NCBI GenBank assembly: GCA_032622095.1 | Contig: CP136062.1 | Location: 36,272,918 to 36,336,917, forward strand | Source: Siphonodentalium dalli | Lineage: Eukaryota; Mollusca; Scaphopoda; Gadilida; Siphonodentaliidae | Direction of reading: 5' to 3' | DNA: 64,000 nucleotides | Shown here: one piece after another, positions 24,960 through 36,164 of the stretch | Layout of the letters: the number at the start of each line of letters is the position of its first letter | Position numbering within the stretch: the first letter of the stretch is position 1 | Made by a program: the position numbers and the translations under genes | Notes under the pieces: model-generated | What the model was told of the DNA's origin: nothing | Databases searched by the model: none | What the model saw: only the letters and a program-made list of their open reading frames with translations

Positions 24960-26170
24960 GCGAATGCAGCAAGTCCGAGTTAGATGCGTCTGATGTTCCA
25001 CCAACGATGACAACGATGTTGGAATCACAATAGACAGAACCTCATCCGATTTCTTCTCTGAATAATTCCACACCAATATTATTGATAATTCCGCCTCAAA
25101 CTGAAAAATGGAGAGATGTGAATTAATCACACATGCATATAAATTCAAAATCACAAAAGATGATGGAATGAACTTGAATGGTGCTACATACATTGCGCTT
25201 GGTAAACACATTTTCCATAGCATGTTCAAAGTTGCAACGGCGAATGCAGATATATATTATCTATCCTTATCGAGCCTACATGAAAAATATCTTGGCTTAT
25301 TTTGGGTGAATGCAAAGAAAATCAACTTGTGGTATCCGGATACTGCTAAAAAGTTCACCGAAAATATTAAAACTGGTCATAATGCTGGATTGAAATCTCG
25401 CATGCGATCATCGTAGGCAGTAAAACGGTAGAATTGTGTGGTCGTTTACAGGGAGACACATTTCTTCAAGAGAAATACCAAAATAACAAATGGAGTTGAG
25501 ATAAGAATTCGCCTCAACAGAGCAAGTTCAAAATTCTCTCTATTTGGTCAAAAAGATGGACAAATAGTGTTTTAATCGGCATTTTTCAATTTCCGTTCAA
25601 TCAAGCTGATGCCAGTAGTATCAAATCACCGAACCAAACAATTAGACAGAGAAATAAGAAAATACCGATAAAGATAGTAATGTTGAAGTAAAAACATTCA
25701 CCTTTTCAAGGACAATTACCAAAGAGACTTTTCATAGGATTGGTATCAAACACAGATATGAATGGAGGTGTTGAAACGAATCCGTTCCATTTCCAGAACT
25801 TCAATCTGAAGAGCTTGAAGTTTGGCAGGACGGGCATATCGTTCATAAGCGACAATTTGATCCAAATTTGCGTCAAAATAATGTCTAAGATATTATCTAT
25901 CACTGTACCAGTCATCGGGCATGTTTGGGCAAAACAAGTCCTTCAGTTTGAATTCAGAAAAATACATGAATGTTTATGGTTTCCGGGGGATACGATCTCA
26001 CGCTTGATCGGGAGGCAGAGTAAGAACATTTGCATCGTATAAAAACCGGTAACATAAGGTTAGATCTTCAGTTTGCTGCCACTCTAGCCTCGGCGATCGA
26101 CATATTAGTATATGCTGAATTCGATAATCAAATTGCAATGAACAATTTGCTAGAAATAATAACAGATTAT
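24960..26170 (+). pseudogene. Maverick major capsid (double jelly-roll) protein, broken
   Basis: Pieces in all three frames add up to a capsid-like protein: 'SSLNNSTP' (~25,055), 'DDGMNLNGATYIALGKHIFH' (25,161), 'YPYRAYMKN' (~25,263), 'EIRIRLNRASSKFSLFG' (~25,498), 'MNGGVETNPFHFQNFNLKSL' (25,758) and 'NIRLDLQFAATLASAIDIL' (~26,050). Order and content fit the major capsid protein of invertebrate Mavericks. Frameshifts and stops are frequent. Confidence 0.6.
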
Positions 26171-26179
26171 TAAAAACAT

Positions 26180-27033
26180 GAATGGATTGCATTTGATGAA
26201 ATACATAATAAGATTTCGAAAGAAGTAAAACTCAACAGTTACCGTGAGGGATGTAAACTAGATCATCCAAGACAGGCTCGACATTCAAGCAATGGACGCA
26301 CATGTTCATTGATTTAGCATTACTCACATTGGACATTTATCGAGTCATGGAATAATGGTATCCAGAAATAGAATAGTTTACACTGCAAGATAAATTTAAA
26401 GCATTCATTTGAGAAGATATAAAGGAAATAGTCCTTGCAAACTGTAACCAAATTAAATTCATCGTTAATTGACCTGTTGTCTGAAACAGTGGAAAATACT
26501 ACGAAGGTGACCACTGGCAAACTTCCGCATATACTGGCCCCATCGTCTTAACACTACTTATTGAATGGTGTGGTACTCATAAAAGATCAGTTAACACACG
26601 AGAAACCTTACCATGTAAAAGCATACACGGTAAATACAGATACATAAGAAAAACTAGGAGAACACTGGGTTGCAATTTTCTTAAATGGAAACTTTGCAAC
26701 ATATTTCGATTCGTTTGGATTACCAGTTATTGACGAATATATCAAATCATTCATTCACAGAAATGCTATCGAATGTACAATTAAAATATTCAGCACTACA
26801 GTACAACCGTGTGTGGTATATATTGGATATTTCCTCTATATTACTTGAAAAGCGGTTATGCTATAAATGTAATAGTTGAGCTAAATTTTGATGGCAACTA
26901 TTTCAAAAATGACAGAAAAGTACTCGATTGGTTCCAAATAAACTATGAGCCCTTACGAAAAGAAGCAGAATCAGTAACAACAACATGTACTTTACAAACT
27001 TGTAAAGCATTTTGTGAACTTAGTTATTTGTGA
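26180..27033 (+). pseudogene. Maverick adenain-like cysteine protease, broken
   Basis: One frame gives 'GEHWVAIFLNGNFATYFDSF' near 26,660, with the catalytic His in EHWV and an acidic residue in YFDSFG. Another frame, from about 26,755, gives 'ALQYNRVCGIY' (~26,795-26,826), with the Gln and catalytic Cys of the adenain fold, and continues to a stop near 27,031. The N-terminal part ('MNGLHLMKYI', 26,179) is decayed. One frameshift separates His and Cys, so no active enzyme can be made. Confidence 0.7.
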
Positions 27034-27059
27034 AATGTATTACCAAGTGTAAATATGGT

Positions 27060-28390
27060 CTTTGCATTACCAATTATTGATTGTAAAAATATAATAATTT
27101 CATCATTAGTTATAAATATGTTTATTCTTCAAAATAAAAGTGTTGTTAAAAATCATTGTCTGTTCTTGATGATCATCTTCGGGAAAGTAGATGAAGATCT
27201 TTATTCCACACAAAAAACCACAAAAATGATTTAGAAAAAGAAAGAAAATATCAACATATATAGAAGTGCTTTCTCAGAGGTCCGGCATTTTACATATAAA
27301 CCAAACTCGTTAGAGTTTACCATTTATCCTCGATAGAATACACTGACCTACTCTTGATTCTGAAGCGAGAGTCATCCGTGTATCGGATCAGAGTGACGTA
27401 GTGGTACAGAAGGTACTTTCCTGGGCAGTGTATGGCACCGATAAGAAGTGTTTGCAACTTTTCAATGCTGTCGCCACAACGCCACAACTTCCAACCCGGA
27501 CGCATTCATTAAATACAAGACGTGCGATATGGGATTTATCGGTACAACATAACTGTTGTTGCTTGCATCGCCAACTCTTCTACAGAGGAGGATCTGGTTC
27601 TTGTGACAGAAGGAGCAACTAAGATACGAAATCTCAAGTGGAAGGTGTGAACATACCGAAAGGTATGGTTCCACCACTCAACGAGGGAATAGTTTTATTA
27701 CGACTCGTTTGGAATGAGGAGAAATTAGAATTGATCAAGACACCTCATCCAATTGTGTTGTAATAAAAAAACATAAACACGGGCCTTTTCAGGTCACCCA
27801 AAATATGGTAAACATGTCTCACACATTAGATTGTAGATTTCACAATGCTCCTGTCTTCGAATATATTCGCAGACTTTCGCTTTTGTTAAAACATGCACTG
27901 GTAAAATAACACATTTTACGAATGTCCCGATTTCTCGGCGTTCGAAATCCAGTGTGTCCAGCGAAATGGAACGTCCTTCGCCTACCACACTGTCCTTAGA
28001 AGCCGAAAACTCAGAATGTTCGCGAACGGTGTTACTTTTCTGTCAAAATAGATTGCCTGGTTTGGGACCCTCCTTGACTCTGGACCACCATGGACTTGTA
28101 GGGAATCTGACCCTCCCATGTCGGTGGGCACTCTGGTCCACCACTGGGTTCAGTGACGATCTGGCTCACGAGCGAGAGAGCCCGCCGATGGAAATCTGGC
28201 CAACCCCAGTCGGCGGACACTCTGGTCCAGCCCATGTGCTCGACGGCCCACTGCCCATTGTTTAGTGTGTCGTCGAGCCCATGCGGTGGACCAGAGTATC
28301 CGCCTTTACTACTTATTTTGTTATCTTGTAATTAACATTATAGAAATAAATTGGTGGTTCTAATCTTTACAATTTAAAACACGTCACTTA
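27060..28390. other. Region after the Maverick, no confident gene
   Basis: On the minus strand two overlapping frames (27,317-27,505 and 27,462-27,677) look faintly coding. They include a Cys-x2-Cys ('CSFCHKN') and 'YVVPINP..H', reminiscent of a CULT-type zinc domain, but this is too weak to name. At 28,060-28,290 repeated GC-rich words 'actctggtcca' and its inverse 'tggaccagagt' form a small cluster of inverted repeats. Confidence 0.3.
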
Positions 28391-28391
28391 A

Positions 28392-28682
28392 AGGTACTCA
28401 ATCCGATCAGACGCTCCTAAATTACTATTTCTTTGGCTTCGGGGGTAACACATACACATGTATTTGATTCGAGACGAGGAACCCACCCATCAAAGCTCAG
28501 AGTGATTAGATATCGATGTTTGAAGTTCGTTAATTTTTGGAGATCTGGGCCAAAACTGTTCCTGATCCACGTTCTCAAACGGACACATTGCGGTTGTAAG
28601 ATGGATAACTCTAAACTCAAGTGGTTACTATTAACAATAATAACCACTTGATTTTAGAGTTATCCATCTTACAACCGCAATG
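28392..28682. repeat. TTAA-type MITE end joined to a 97-bp hairpin
   Basis: After TTAA (28,388-28,391), 'aggtactcaatccgatcag' begins ~140 bases matching the left part of the element at 35,610-35,921. Instead of the other terminal repeat, a near-perfect hairpin (28,586-28,682) follows, whose arms contain 'gttgtaagatggataactct'. It is a truncated or composite copy. Confidence 0.7.
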
Positions 28683-28959
28683 TTTGGGACTTTTCCTATA
28701 AATATTCCATAGTTTAAAAAATTCGACACACGTAAAATTACGATAGAACATCCACATTGATTCGGTGTTATAAAAGCAGTTTATTATATATATTGAGCAG
28801 TCATTGCAGCTACACTCGAGAAGCCGATGAGTGCTGCGTTATATATATGTCCGACTTCATATGATATACACTCGAGAACTTGAACTATTTTGATTATACT
28901 GACAGCGTCACCAAATTGATGTAAATCTCTTATCTAGCTAGAATTTCGGTTTTGGTGTG

Positions 28960-31270
28960 TAATAAATAAATCAAATTCCACAAGAACTCAACAGCTTTAT
29001 TAGCACAAACCCGACACCATCGTTTCCACCGCTATGCCATATCACTACACCACCCGTTTAGTGGTGAAGCCAGACCACACTATATGTTTCATGAGTTCAC
29101 TACGAAATCGAGCAAAGGTGTATAGACTCCACGACGCAATCCGTTTAGTGGTGAAGCCAGACCACACTGCATGTTACATAAGTTTACCATAAGATCGAGC
29201 AAACACGTATAGACTCGACGACGCCATCCGTTTAGTGGTGAGGACAGACAATACAACAAGTTACATAATGTAACTATAAAATCGAGAAAACACGTGTAGA
29301 CACAACCGACATCAATCGTTTAGTGGTGAAGCCACACCACACTACATGTTACATAAGTTCACTAAGAGATCGAGCAGACACGCGTATAAAGCACCGACGC
29401 TATGCGTTTTAGTCCTCAAGCCAGATCACACTATATGTTACATAAGTTCACTATGAAATCGAGCAAACGTGTATAGACTCCACGACGCCATCCGTTTAGT
29501 GGTGACGCCAAACCACACTATATGTTTCATAGGTTCACTACGAAATCGAGCAAACACGTGTAGACCCCCCCCCCCCCCGACGCCATCCGTTTAGTGGTGA
29601 AGCCAGACCACACTATATGTTTCATAGGTTCACTACGAAATCGAGCAAACACGTGTAGACACCCCGACGCCATCCGCTTAGTGGTGAAGCCAAACCACAC
29701 TACAAGTAACATATGTTCACTATGAGATCGAACACACGCCTGTGTACACCACGACGCCATCCGTTTATTTGTGAAGCCAGACCATACAACATGCAACATA
29801 TGTTTAATATGAGATCGAACACACACGTGTGCACACCACGACACCATCCGTTTAGTGGTGAGGGCAGACCATACAACAAGTTACAGAATATAACTATAGA
29901 ATCGAGAAAACACGTGTAGACACAACCGGCACCATCCGTTTAGTGGTGAAGCCAGACCACACTACATGTTACATAAGTTCACTATGAGATCGAACAAACA
30001 CGTGTAGACACCACGTGCCATCCGTTTAGTGGTGAAGACAGACCACGCAACATGTTACATATGTTTACTATGAAATCGAGCAGACACGCGTATAAAGCAC
30101 CGACGCTATGCGTTTTAGTCCTCAAGCCAGATCACACTATATGTTACATAAGTTCACTATGAAATCGAGCAAACGTGTATAGACTCCACGACGCCATCCG
30201 TTTAGTGGTGAAGCCATACCAAACTACATGTTACATAAGTTTACTATGAGATCGAACAAACACGTGTAGACACCCCCGACCCATCCGTTTAATGGTGAAG
30301 ACAGACCATAGAACATGTAGTTAACATACAGGTATGTTCACTATGAGATAGAACACAGACGTGTAGACACCACGACGCCAGCCGTTTAGTGGTGAGGACA
30401 GACCATACAACAAGTTATATAATATAACTATGAAATCGAGAAATTACGTGTAAACACAACCGGCGTCATCCGTTTTAGTGGTGAAGCCAGACCACACTAT
30501 AAAATCGAGCAAACACGTATAAACACCGAGTCGCCATCCGTTTTAGAGGTGAACACAGACCATACCACATGTTACATAATTTCATTATAAAATCGAACAA
30601 ACACGTGTATACACCACCGACACCACTCGTTTTAGTTGTAAACACATTACAGGTAACATACGTTCACTGTGAACTCGAACAAACACGTATAGACACCGAG
30701 TCACCGTCTGTTTTAGTGGTGAACACATACCATACAACATGTAACATACGTTTACTATGAAATCTAGCAAACACGTGTAGACATCACGACGCCATCCGTT
30801 TTAGTGATGAAGCCAGACCATAATATATGTTACAAAGTCCACTATGAGATCCATCAAACACGTGTAGACACACCGACGTCATCGGTTTAGTGGGGAAGCC
30901 CGACCACACTGCAGGTTACATAAGTTCACTATGAAATCGAGCAAACGCGTATAGACACCACGACGTCATCAGTTTCAGTGGTGAAGCCCGACCACACTGC
31001 ATGTTACATAAAATCACTGTGAAACATAACAAACACCGACTCCATCCGTTTTAGTGGTGAAGCCAGACCACACTATATGTTACATACGTTCACTACGAAA
31101 TCGAGCAGACACGTGTAGACACCACCGACGCCATCCGTTATAGTGGTGAAGCCAGACCATACAAGTTACATAAGTTCATTATAAGATCGAGCAGACACGT
31201 ATAGACCACACTACATGTAACATAAGTTCACTATGAACTCGAGCACACACGTGTAGACACCACCGACGCC
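28960..31270. repeat. ~88-bp satellite array, about 25 degenerate units
   Basis: Units contain 'ccgtttagtggtgaagcc', 'agaccacactatatgtt', 'acataagttcactatgaaat' and 'cgagcaaacacgtgtagac'. Successive starts fall at 29,053, 29,141 and 29,228. Several units share diagnostic changes, for example 'atgcgttttagtcctcaagc' at about 29,402 and 30,109, which points to duplication of multi-unit blocks. Minus-strand frames inside it are periodic artefacts. Confidence 0.9.
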
Positions 31271-32700
31271 AAGTTGGCAGAACTCGGAATCGGGCTTCTA
31301 TATTCACACAGCGACCGCTACAGTTGTAGTAATTTCGATTTGAGATTCCGAGATATTCCGCTTCCAGACTTGTATCGATATTCTACAATATTTTATCATA
31401 CTTGACTATCTAAGCCTTATCCACGCTTGTGATTGGTTGCTTGACATTCACTTTTATCGATAGTGTCGTCCACGACACGACAGTGGGCCACTATCGCTTG
31501 GAAAGTCCAAAAATCTATTTTTAGCATGCCCACTATTCCGGGGAGGTAATTTGAAAGTAATCTCCGCCTCGCTGCAAAAGTTGTGTTATCCGAAATGTGT
31601 TTACAATCGACAACTAGAGCACAATCAATGACCGTAAGCAAATGTGTATGTTATTTGTGACGTATTACCCATGTTTGATGTGACTATTTATCATGTTCCT
31701 TTCTCCGCTGATCACACTATCGCTTCGATATTTGTGTCTATTTCCTTAGTTTGCGCTACTAAATTTTTCTGAACGAATCTTCAGTTTGTTTTCGGTAAAA
31801 AAATACATTGTTTTGAACTGATGTCATTGAATAATTCCTGCGGAAGAAAATTTAAGATTTGCCAAATTAGAAGCCGGGCAATTTATTGAAGAGAGCAAAA
31901 AAACAGAAGAAACAACAAAATTTGCACTGAAAATTTTGAAATTGTTCTGCAATGAAAATACATGGGAATATAGATGATTGTAAATTGTTTGATATTATGG
32001 GCCCTGGAACAGGATGAAAAACGTTCGATAAAATATGATAAATATTTCACGGCTTGTCGGTGACCATGCCAAAATAGTGGTACTCGGTGGAGAAATAGTA
32101 CCCTCGCCTCCGGCTCGGGGACTATTCCTCCCCTCGGACCACTATTTTGGCATGGTCACATCCAAACCGTGCAATATTTATATAATAGTTGTTCATAGTC
32201 CATGAATGGACAATCCCGTATAGAGAAGAATGGACCCACCCCTATGTTTCTAATCTAAACACACGTCACGTTGATCCCCATTCGAACAGGACATTTGCAA
32301 ATGACACATCTAACGAATAAATGACACATCTAACGAATACATGCTAAATAGTTGAGATATAGCGACTCATAACATTTATGTTGCAAAACGTATAGGCCCT
32401 GTTCATGATTATATTTCCACAAAAGGCCAATTTGTACGCAGATATGGAACACTGTGATGCCTATATCTATAACAATGTGAGGCACATGTAGACAATGGCA
32501 GACCTATGTGGAACATGATGTAGAACACTGCGAGGCATATAATTAAGTAGAACAGAGGCCGATAATTGGTTGGGAAGTGTGGTCCGTCAGTGTATCGCCT
32601 GAGCATCCTTTGTTCGGCATTATTATCGCATGTCCAAATCGATGCCTTTACCTGTTGTCCGTGTAAATTATGTTTCCTGTCCACTAACCCGTCATCTGCC
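31271..32700. other. Intergenic, one hairpin, no supported gene
   Basis: No exon was recognised. A foldback hairpin occupies 32,040-32,180 (listed separately). 'aatgacacatctaacgaata' occurs twice in tandem at about 32,299 and 32,321. Confidence 0.4.
32040..32180. repeat. Foldback hairpin with CTCG-type tip
   Basis: 'tgaccatgccaaaatagtgg' (32,061-32,080) is exactly mirrored at 32,139-32,158, and weaker pairing extends about 20 bases further out on each side. The tip is 'ccctcgcctccggctcgggg'. Confidence 0.85.
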
Positions 32701-32756
32701 TTGATTAGCAGGTGTGATCTTCTGTTATAGAGGTTAGAGAACTGACATTTTGTATC

Positions 32757-33068
32757 ATGTTTTACTCAATCACCAACAGCGTTCTCATAGCCGCGTTAAT
32801 CCGAGTTATATGTGCTACACGTGTCAAGTCCGCTGGATTTGTTGTATTCAATGGGAAGAAGGAACAACAGCTAAACTTGACAAGTTCCTCTGCCTCGTCT
32901 CCCCGAAGTGGAATCGAATGCGCCACATGGTGTCTCATGAATCCGTGGTGTGTGGCTGCTACCTATATGAAAGATGGCGAACCGGATGAAATGAAATGTT
33001 ATATGTCGTCAACTCCCGGCGCAATACTAGAAGACAAAGCTGGTGCAGTGTTCATTCAAAAGCAACAG
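32757..33068 (+). CDS. First exon of a secreted PAN/apple-like protein
   Basis: The 104 codons start at ATG with a hydrophobic N-terminus ('SVLIAALIRVICA', residues 8-20) that looks like a signal peptide. A Cys-bearing module follows with 'IECATWCLMNPWCVAATY' and 'MKCYMSS', the spacing of a PAN/apple-type domain (Cys-x3-Cys-x5-Cys, then KCY). The exon ends at a consensus donor (caacag|gtaagc) in phase 0. PAN-like modules are often joined to Thr-rich linkers and CTLDs in mollusc lectins, so this may start a gene related to the one at 11.4-20.4 kb. Its later exons were not found with matching phase, so it may be an orphan exon. No TATA box is obvious. Confidence 0.6.
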
Positions 33069-33117
33069 GTAAGCACAAATGTATATTAATCTTTCCATGA
33101 CTGCAGCTTCCTGAAAA

Positions 33118-33216
33118 CTCTTATATATGCGAGTCTCACATAAGCCAGTGCATGAGTATATGAGGCTCCCTATGGGAGATTCGTATATATATGAAAATGC
33201 ACTGGCACATGATATT
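33118..33216. repeat. Solo hairpin of the TATATGCGAG family
   Basis: 'ctcttatatatgcgagtc' with 'aggctccctatgggagattc' and 'gaaaatgcactggcac' is a diverged copy of the hairpins of the MITE at 22,123. It is closest to the subfamily that flanks the big palindrome (shared 'ggctccctatgggaga'). Confidence 0.7.
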
Positions 33217-34470
33217 TAATACTGCACCAGCGCTGCTTCTGTCAATAAAGGGTTATTTACAGCCATTTAACCCTTTATTGGTTAACACTGAATCATCCAA
33301 TAATTTATGATACCACCAATGTCGAAGTTTTCCTTCTCTGTTGTATGAAACAGTTGTTGGACTTATTATTTGAACATTTCCTAAGGGAATTATTTGCCAG
33401 TTCATATTTAGTTAAGGGTTAATGGTGAATTCGCGGTTACAGAACAATTTGTATCTTGTTTATTTTCCAATGACTGCATGGCGTTCATGTGTACATGCAT
33501 GCATATACACAGCTCTTGTTTGCATGTCACATTTCCATTTCATAATTTTTTCAGTGGAACATTGAAAAATACTATAATTAATAACAGTTTGTATGTTGTT
33601 GTTGTTGTAACTAGAGGTTTGAATCCCTGAATGTATGTATCTTTTATAATTGTTGATTTGAGCTGAATGTCCACTTTCTGAAGCATGAGTCTGGCGTGTG
33701 AAGGACATGAAGTGGTAACTGCGCTCAGTTTATACAACAGACATTTACAAATCACACCCCTCCCCCAATTTGATCGAATTACTTAACTCACCTCTATTAC
33801 GTGCATTTTACTGGAAGGACACACATCCTCTGCCTGGGTCTGTATAATACTTTTAAGCCGTTCCACTCACGATTGAAACGATAAAGCGACGCCAGGCAAA
33901 TTGCAAATATAACTTATTCCTGGTATTCCAACACAGACCACTTCTACCAACTTTATGATCGTGTTAAGGATATGGCGCACGTCACCGAGTTAGCAAATTA
34001 ACAGAAATCCATCTGTTTTGGGTATAAAATAAATTTCCCAGCACGTTTTTCAATTTAAAAGTTCAAATTTTTCCAAATCATTCAATGATATTAATTTTGT
34101 CTGGCTATATTGTCTTGAAATACTTTTTTGAACCCGATTACATGGGACCTTTAAATCCTGGTAAAACACAAAACAGAGAAGAATCCACAATTTATTAGAC
34201 ACATGGGGTGGTATTCACCGGCTGGGTTTATAATATAGTCCAGGTAGTTTTACGAGGCGACGCTCAATGCGAGGCTATCGGTGGACATCGATGGGAAGAC
34301 ATCGCCGCGCGGTACAGGATTATCCAATCAAGGTGATTGGCGGCAATCATAGATTGACCAGCAGTCACATAAAACATTATGTGCGTAACAGTACACGTTT
34401 GGTTCTTTTCAATCACGAGTAACCGATGGAAAGGAAGGGGTGCTAAATACCCAACCGACGAGCGAAACAC
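33217..34470. other. No supported gene
   Basis: A short inverted repeat pairs 'aataaagggtt' with 'aaccctttatt' (33,243-33,279). A (GTT)n run lies at 33,594-33,608. Nothing else can be supported. Confidence 0.4.
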
Positions 34471-34475
34471 TGTTT

Positions 34476-34846
34476 GGGCATTGTGCAGAGAAGCATCAAA
34501 ATCCTAGAGAATAAAGATACCGGCACCATCCACCAGCGCCGGAAAATTTTGACTGGAGAGAAATTTCTTTGGAAATGGCAGGGAAATTTCCAAATAGAAC
34601 CAAAGGACAAAAAAAAAAGATTTGAAAGTGCTGTGGAAGCGGATGAAGATTAAGGCAAAGAAAGAAAAACAGACCACGGACCAGGTGGAACAGGAGGTTG
34701 ACCTCCAAATAGGCGGTATTAGCGACGACACCGCTAGAATTCTTGATTTTTTGCCTGAAGAGTTTCTGGAGATGACCAATGAGTACGACGAGAACCAGCC
34801 AGAAACAATTGCAAGTGAGCAATTTTCAACCAAAACTTATATGTAG
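34476..34846 (+). pseudogene. Coding-like fragment with a frame change at an A-run
   Basis: One frame runs from ~34,476 to 34,651: 'GTIHQRRKILTGEKFLWKWQ', then a Lys-rich stretch at the A10 run (34,609-34,618), then 'RFESAVEADED' and a stop. A second frame reads 'VEQEVDLQIGGISDDTARIL' and 'FLPEEFLEMTNEYDENQPET', ending at 34,846. The composition looks like protein rather than random sequence. I recognise no family. It may be a pseudogene, or a gene with a homopolymer error. Confidence 0.35.
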
Positions 34847-35609
34847 TATATTGAATGTAAGTATGTCCGTCCATTCGAAATGGGTCCAACATTATAGGAA
34901 CTAATGTGGTGCCAACGATCGGACATCTTAACCATCATGAGGGAATATGTATGGGTGTGGCTAGAGGGTCTCCGGTGATGGGGGGTCCATTTTGAAATAT
35001 CCACCCCCCCCACCCATCAGGGGACCAGGACCAATGTTTGATCGATGCTGATGGAGAAAAGAATTTAATCTGAATTTGAAAACAGCAATATCCTAGTAAT
35101 CTAAACCTTTCCATCTGATGGAAATATCCAATCTGACACTCCCTAATATCCAACCTGATGGTCATTTCAGTCCAATATTTTGATAAAAAGTAGGCAAATG
35201 TGCGACTTATGGTGTGACAACAACAAATTCCCCATTAATTAACTTCAATTCGTTATATGTCAAGGGTGGTACCAGATGGGTTTTGTGGTATCGGGGTTGG
35301 AGGTAGTTAAAGCCCCCCGTCGGGGAGGGTTGCAATCTGCAATGGCTAATCCTGTATAGCCCCCCCCCCCCATCCCCTCTCTTGAAGGGGCTGATAACAT
35401 ATGAGTCGGGTAATCCGGCGCCTCCCCACGCGTTATGTCATAATGAAGATAACATTTTGGTGATCCCCATGTGCCATCGAAACTGTATATATAGTGGTTG
35501 AAACAATAAGCCATAAATAAAACTAATAGTACATGTATGGGGTATTGTATATTTCTGATCTAATTTTAGTACCAAACAATTGCACTTCAGTTAGACACAT
35601 TAATATTAA

Positions 35610-35921
35610 AGGTACTCAATCCGATCAGACGCTCATAAATTACTATTTCTTTGGCTTTGGGGCTAAACAATATTTGATTCGAGTCGAGGAACACATCCAT
35701 CAAAGCTCAGAGTGATTAGATGTCAATACTTGAAGTTTGCTATTTCTATTGTTTGTGGACCAGAAGTACGTGGTCGAACGGACGAAGGTGCGGATGAAGA
35801 GTTATCCAAGAGTTATCACTCTGAGCTTTGATGCGTGGGTTCCTTGACTCGAATCAAATATTTTTTACCCCCGAAGCCAAAGAAAAAGTAATTTAGAAGC
35901 GTCTGATCGGATTGAGTACCA
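35610..35921. mobile_element. TTAA-flanked MITE with ~110-bp TIRs
   Basis: The left end 'aggtactcaatccgatcaga' is mirrored by the right end '..gatcggattgagtacc'. Pairing continues through 'ttactatttctttggctt' and 'tcaaagctcagagtgatta'. TTAA lies immediately outside both ends (35,606-35,609 and 35,922-35,925), as for piggyBac or Kolobok elements. It has no coding capacity and is related to 28,392-28,530. Confidence 0.8.
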
Positions 35922-36164
35922 TTAAATTGATAAAAAATTATAAGCTTTTAATTTTAGAAGTAAGTGATACAAACTCCGTTCTCGTGGAATAACACCCTAC
36001 AGGTAAAACTACATTCATGCTATTTAAACTAATTTGTTTTAAAACGGACATGGCTCATTCGAGCTTCAAGATTCATATGTTCTAAAAAATAATCCATGGC
36101 CACAGACCGATTAATTCAAACAAAGTGTGTTGTAGCTAGGATCGCCCAAACCACTCTAAAATTC

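Larger units (their letters stand above)
20640..27035 (+). mobile_element. Degraded Maverick/Polinton (adintovirus-like) element
   Basis: A ~6.4-kb stretch on the plus strand holds, in order, pieces of a retroviral-type integrase with chromodomain, a penton-like minor capsid protein, a pVI-like basic protein, a major capsid protein and an adenain-like protease. Maverick/Polinton elements and the related adintoviruses have this gene set. All genes carry frameshifts and stops, so it is a fossil. No DNA polymerase B, packaging ATPase or clear terminal inverted repeats were recognised, so it is partial. It begins ~200 bp after the lectin stop codon. Confidence 0.8.

Noticed and set aside
27317-27677. 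CULT/cereblon-like zinc domain on minus
   Set aside because: Only one CxxC and a loose YV-P-H pattern are visible, the frame is split, and the second Cys pair was not found.
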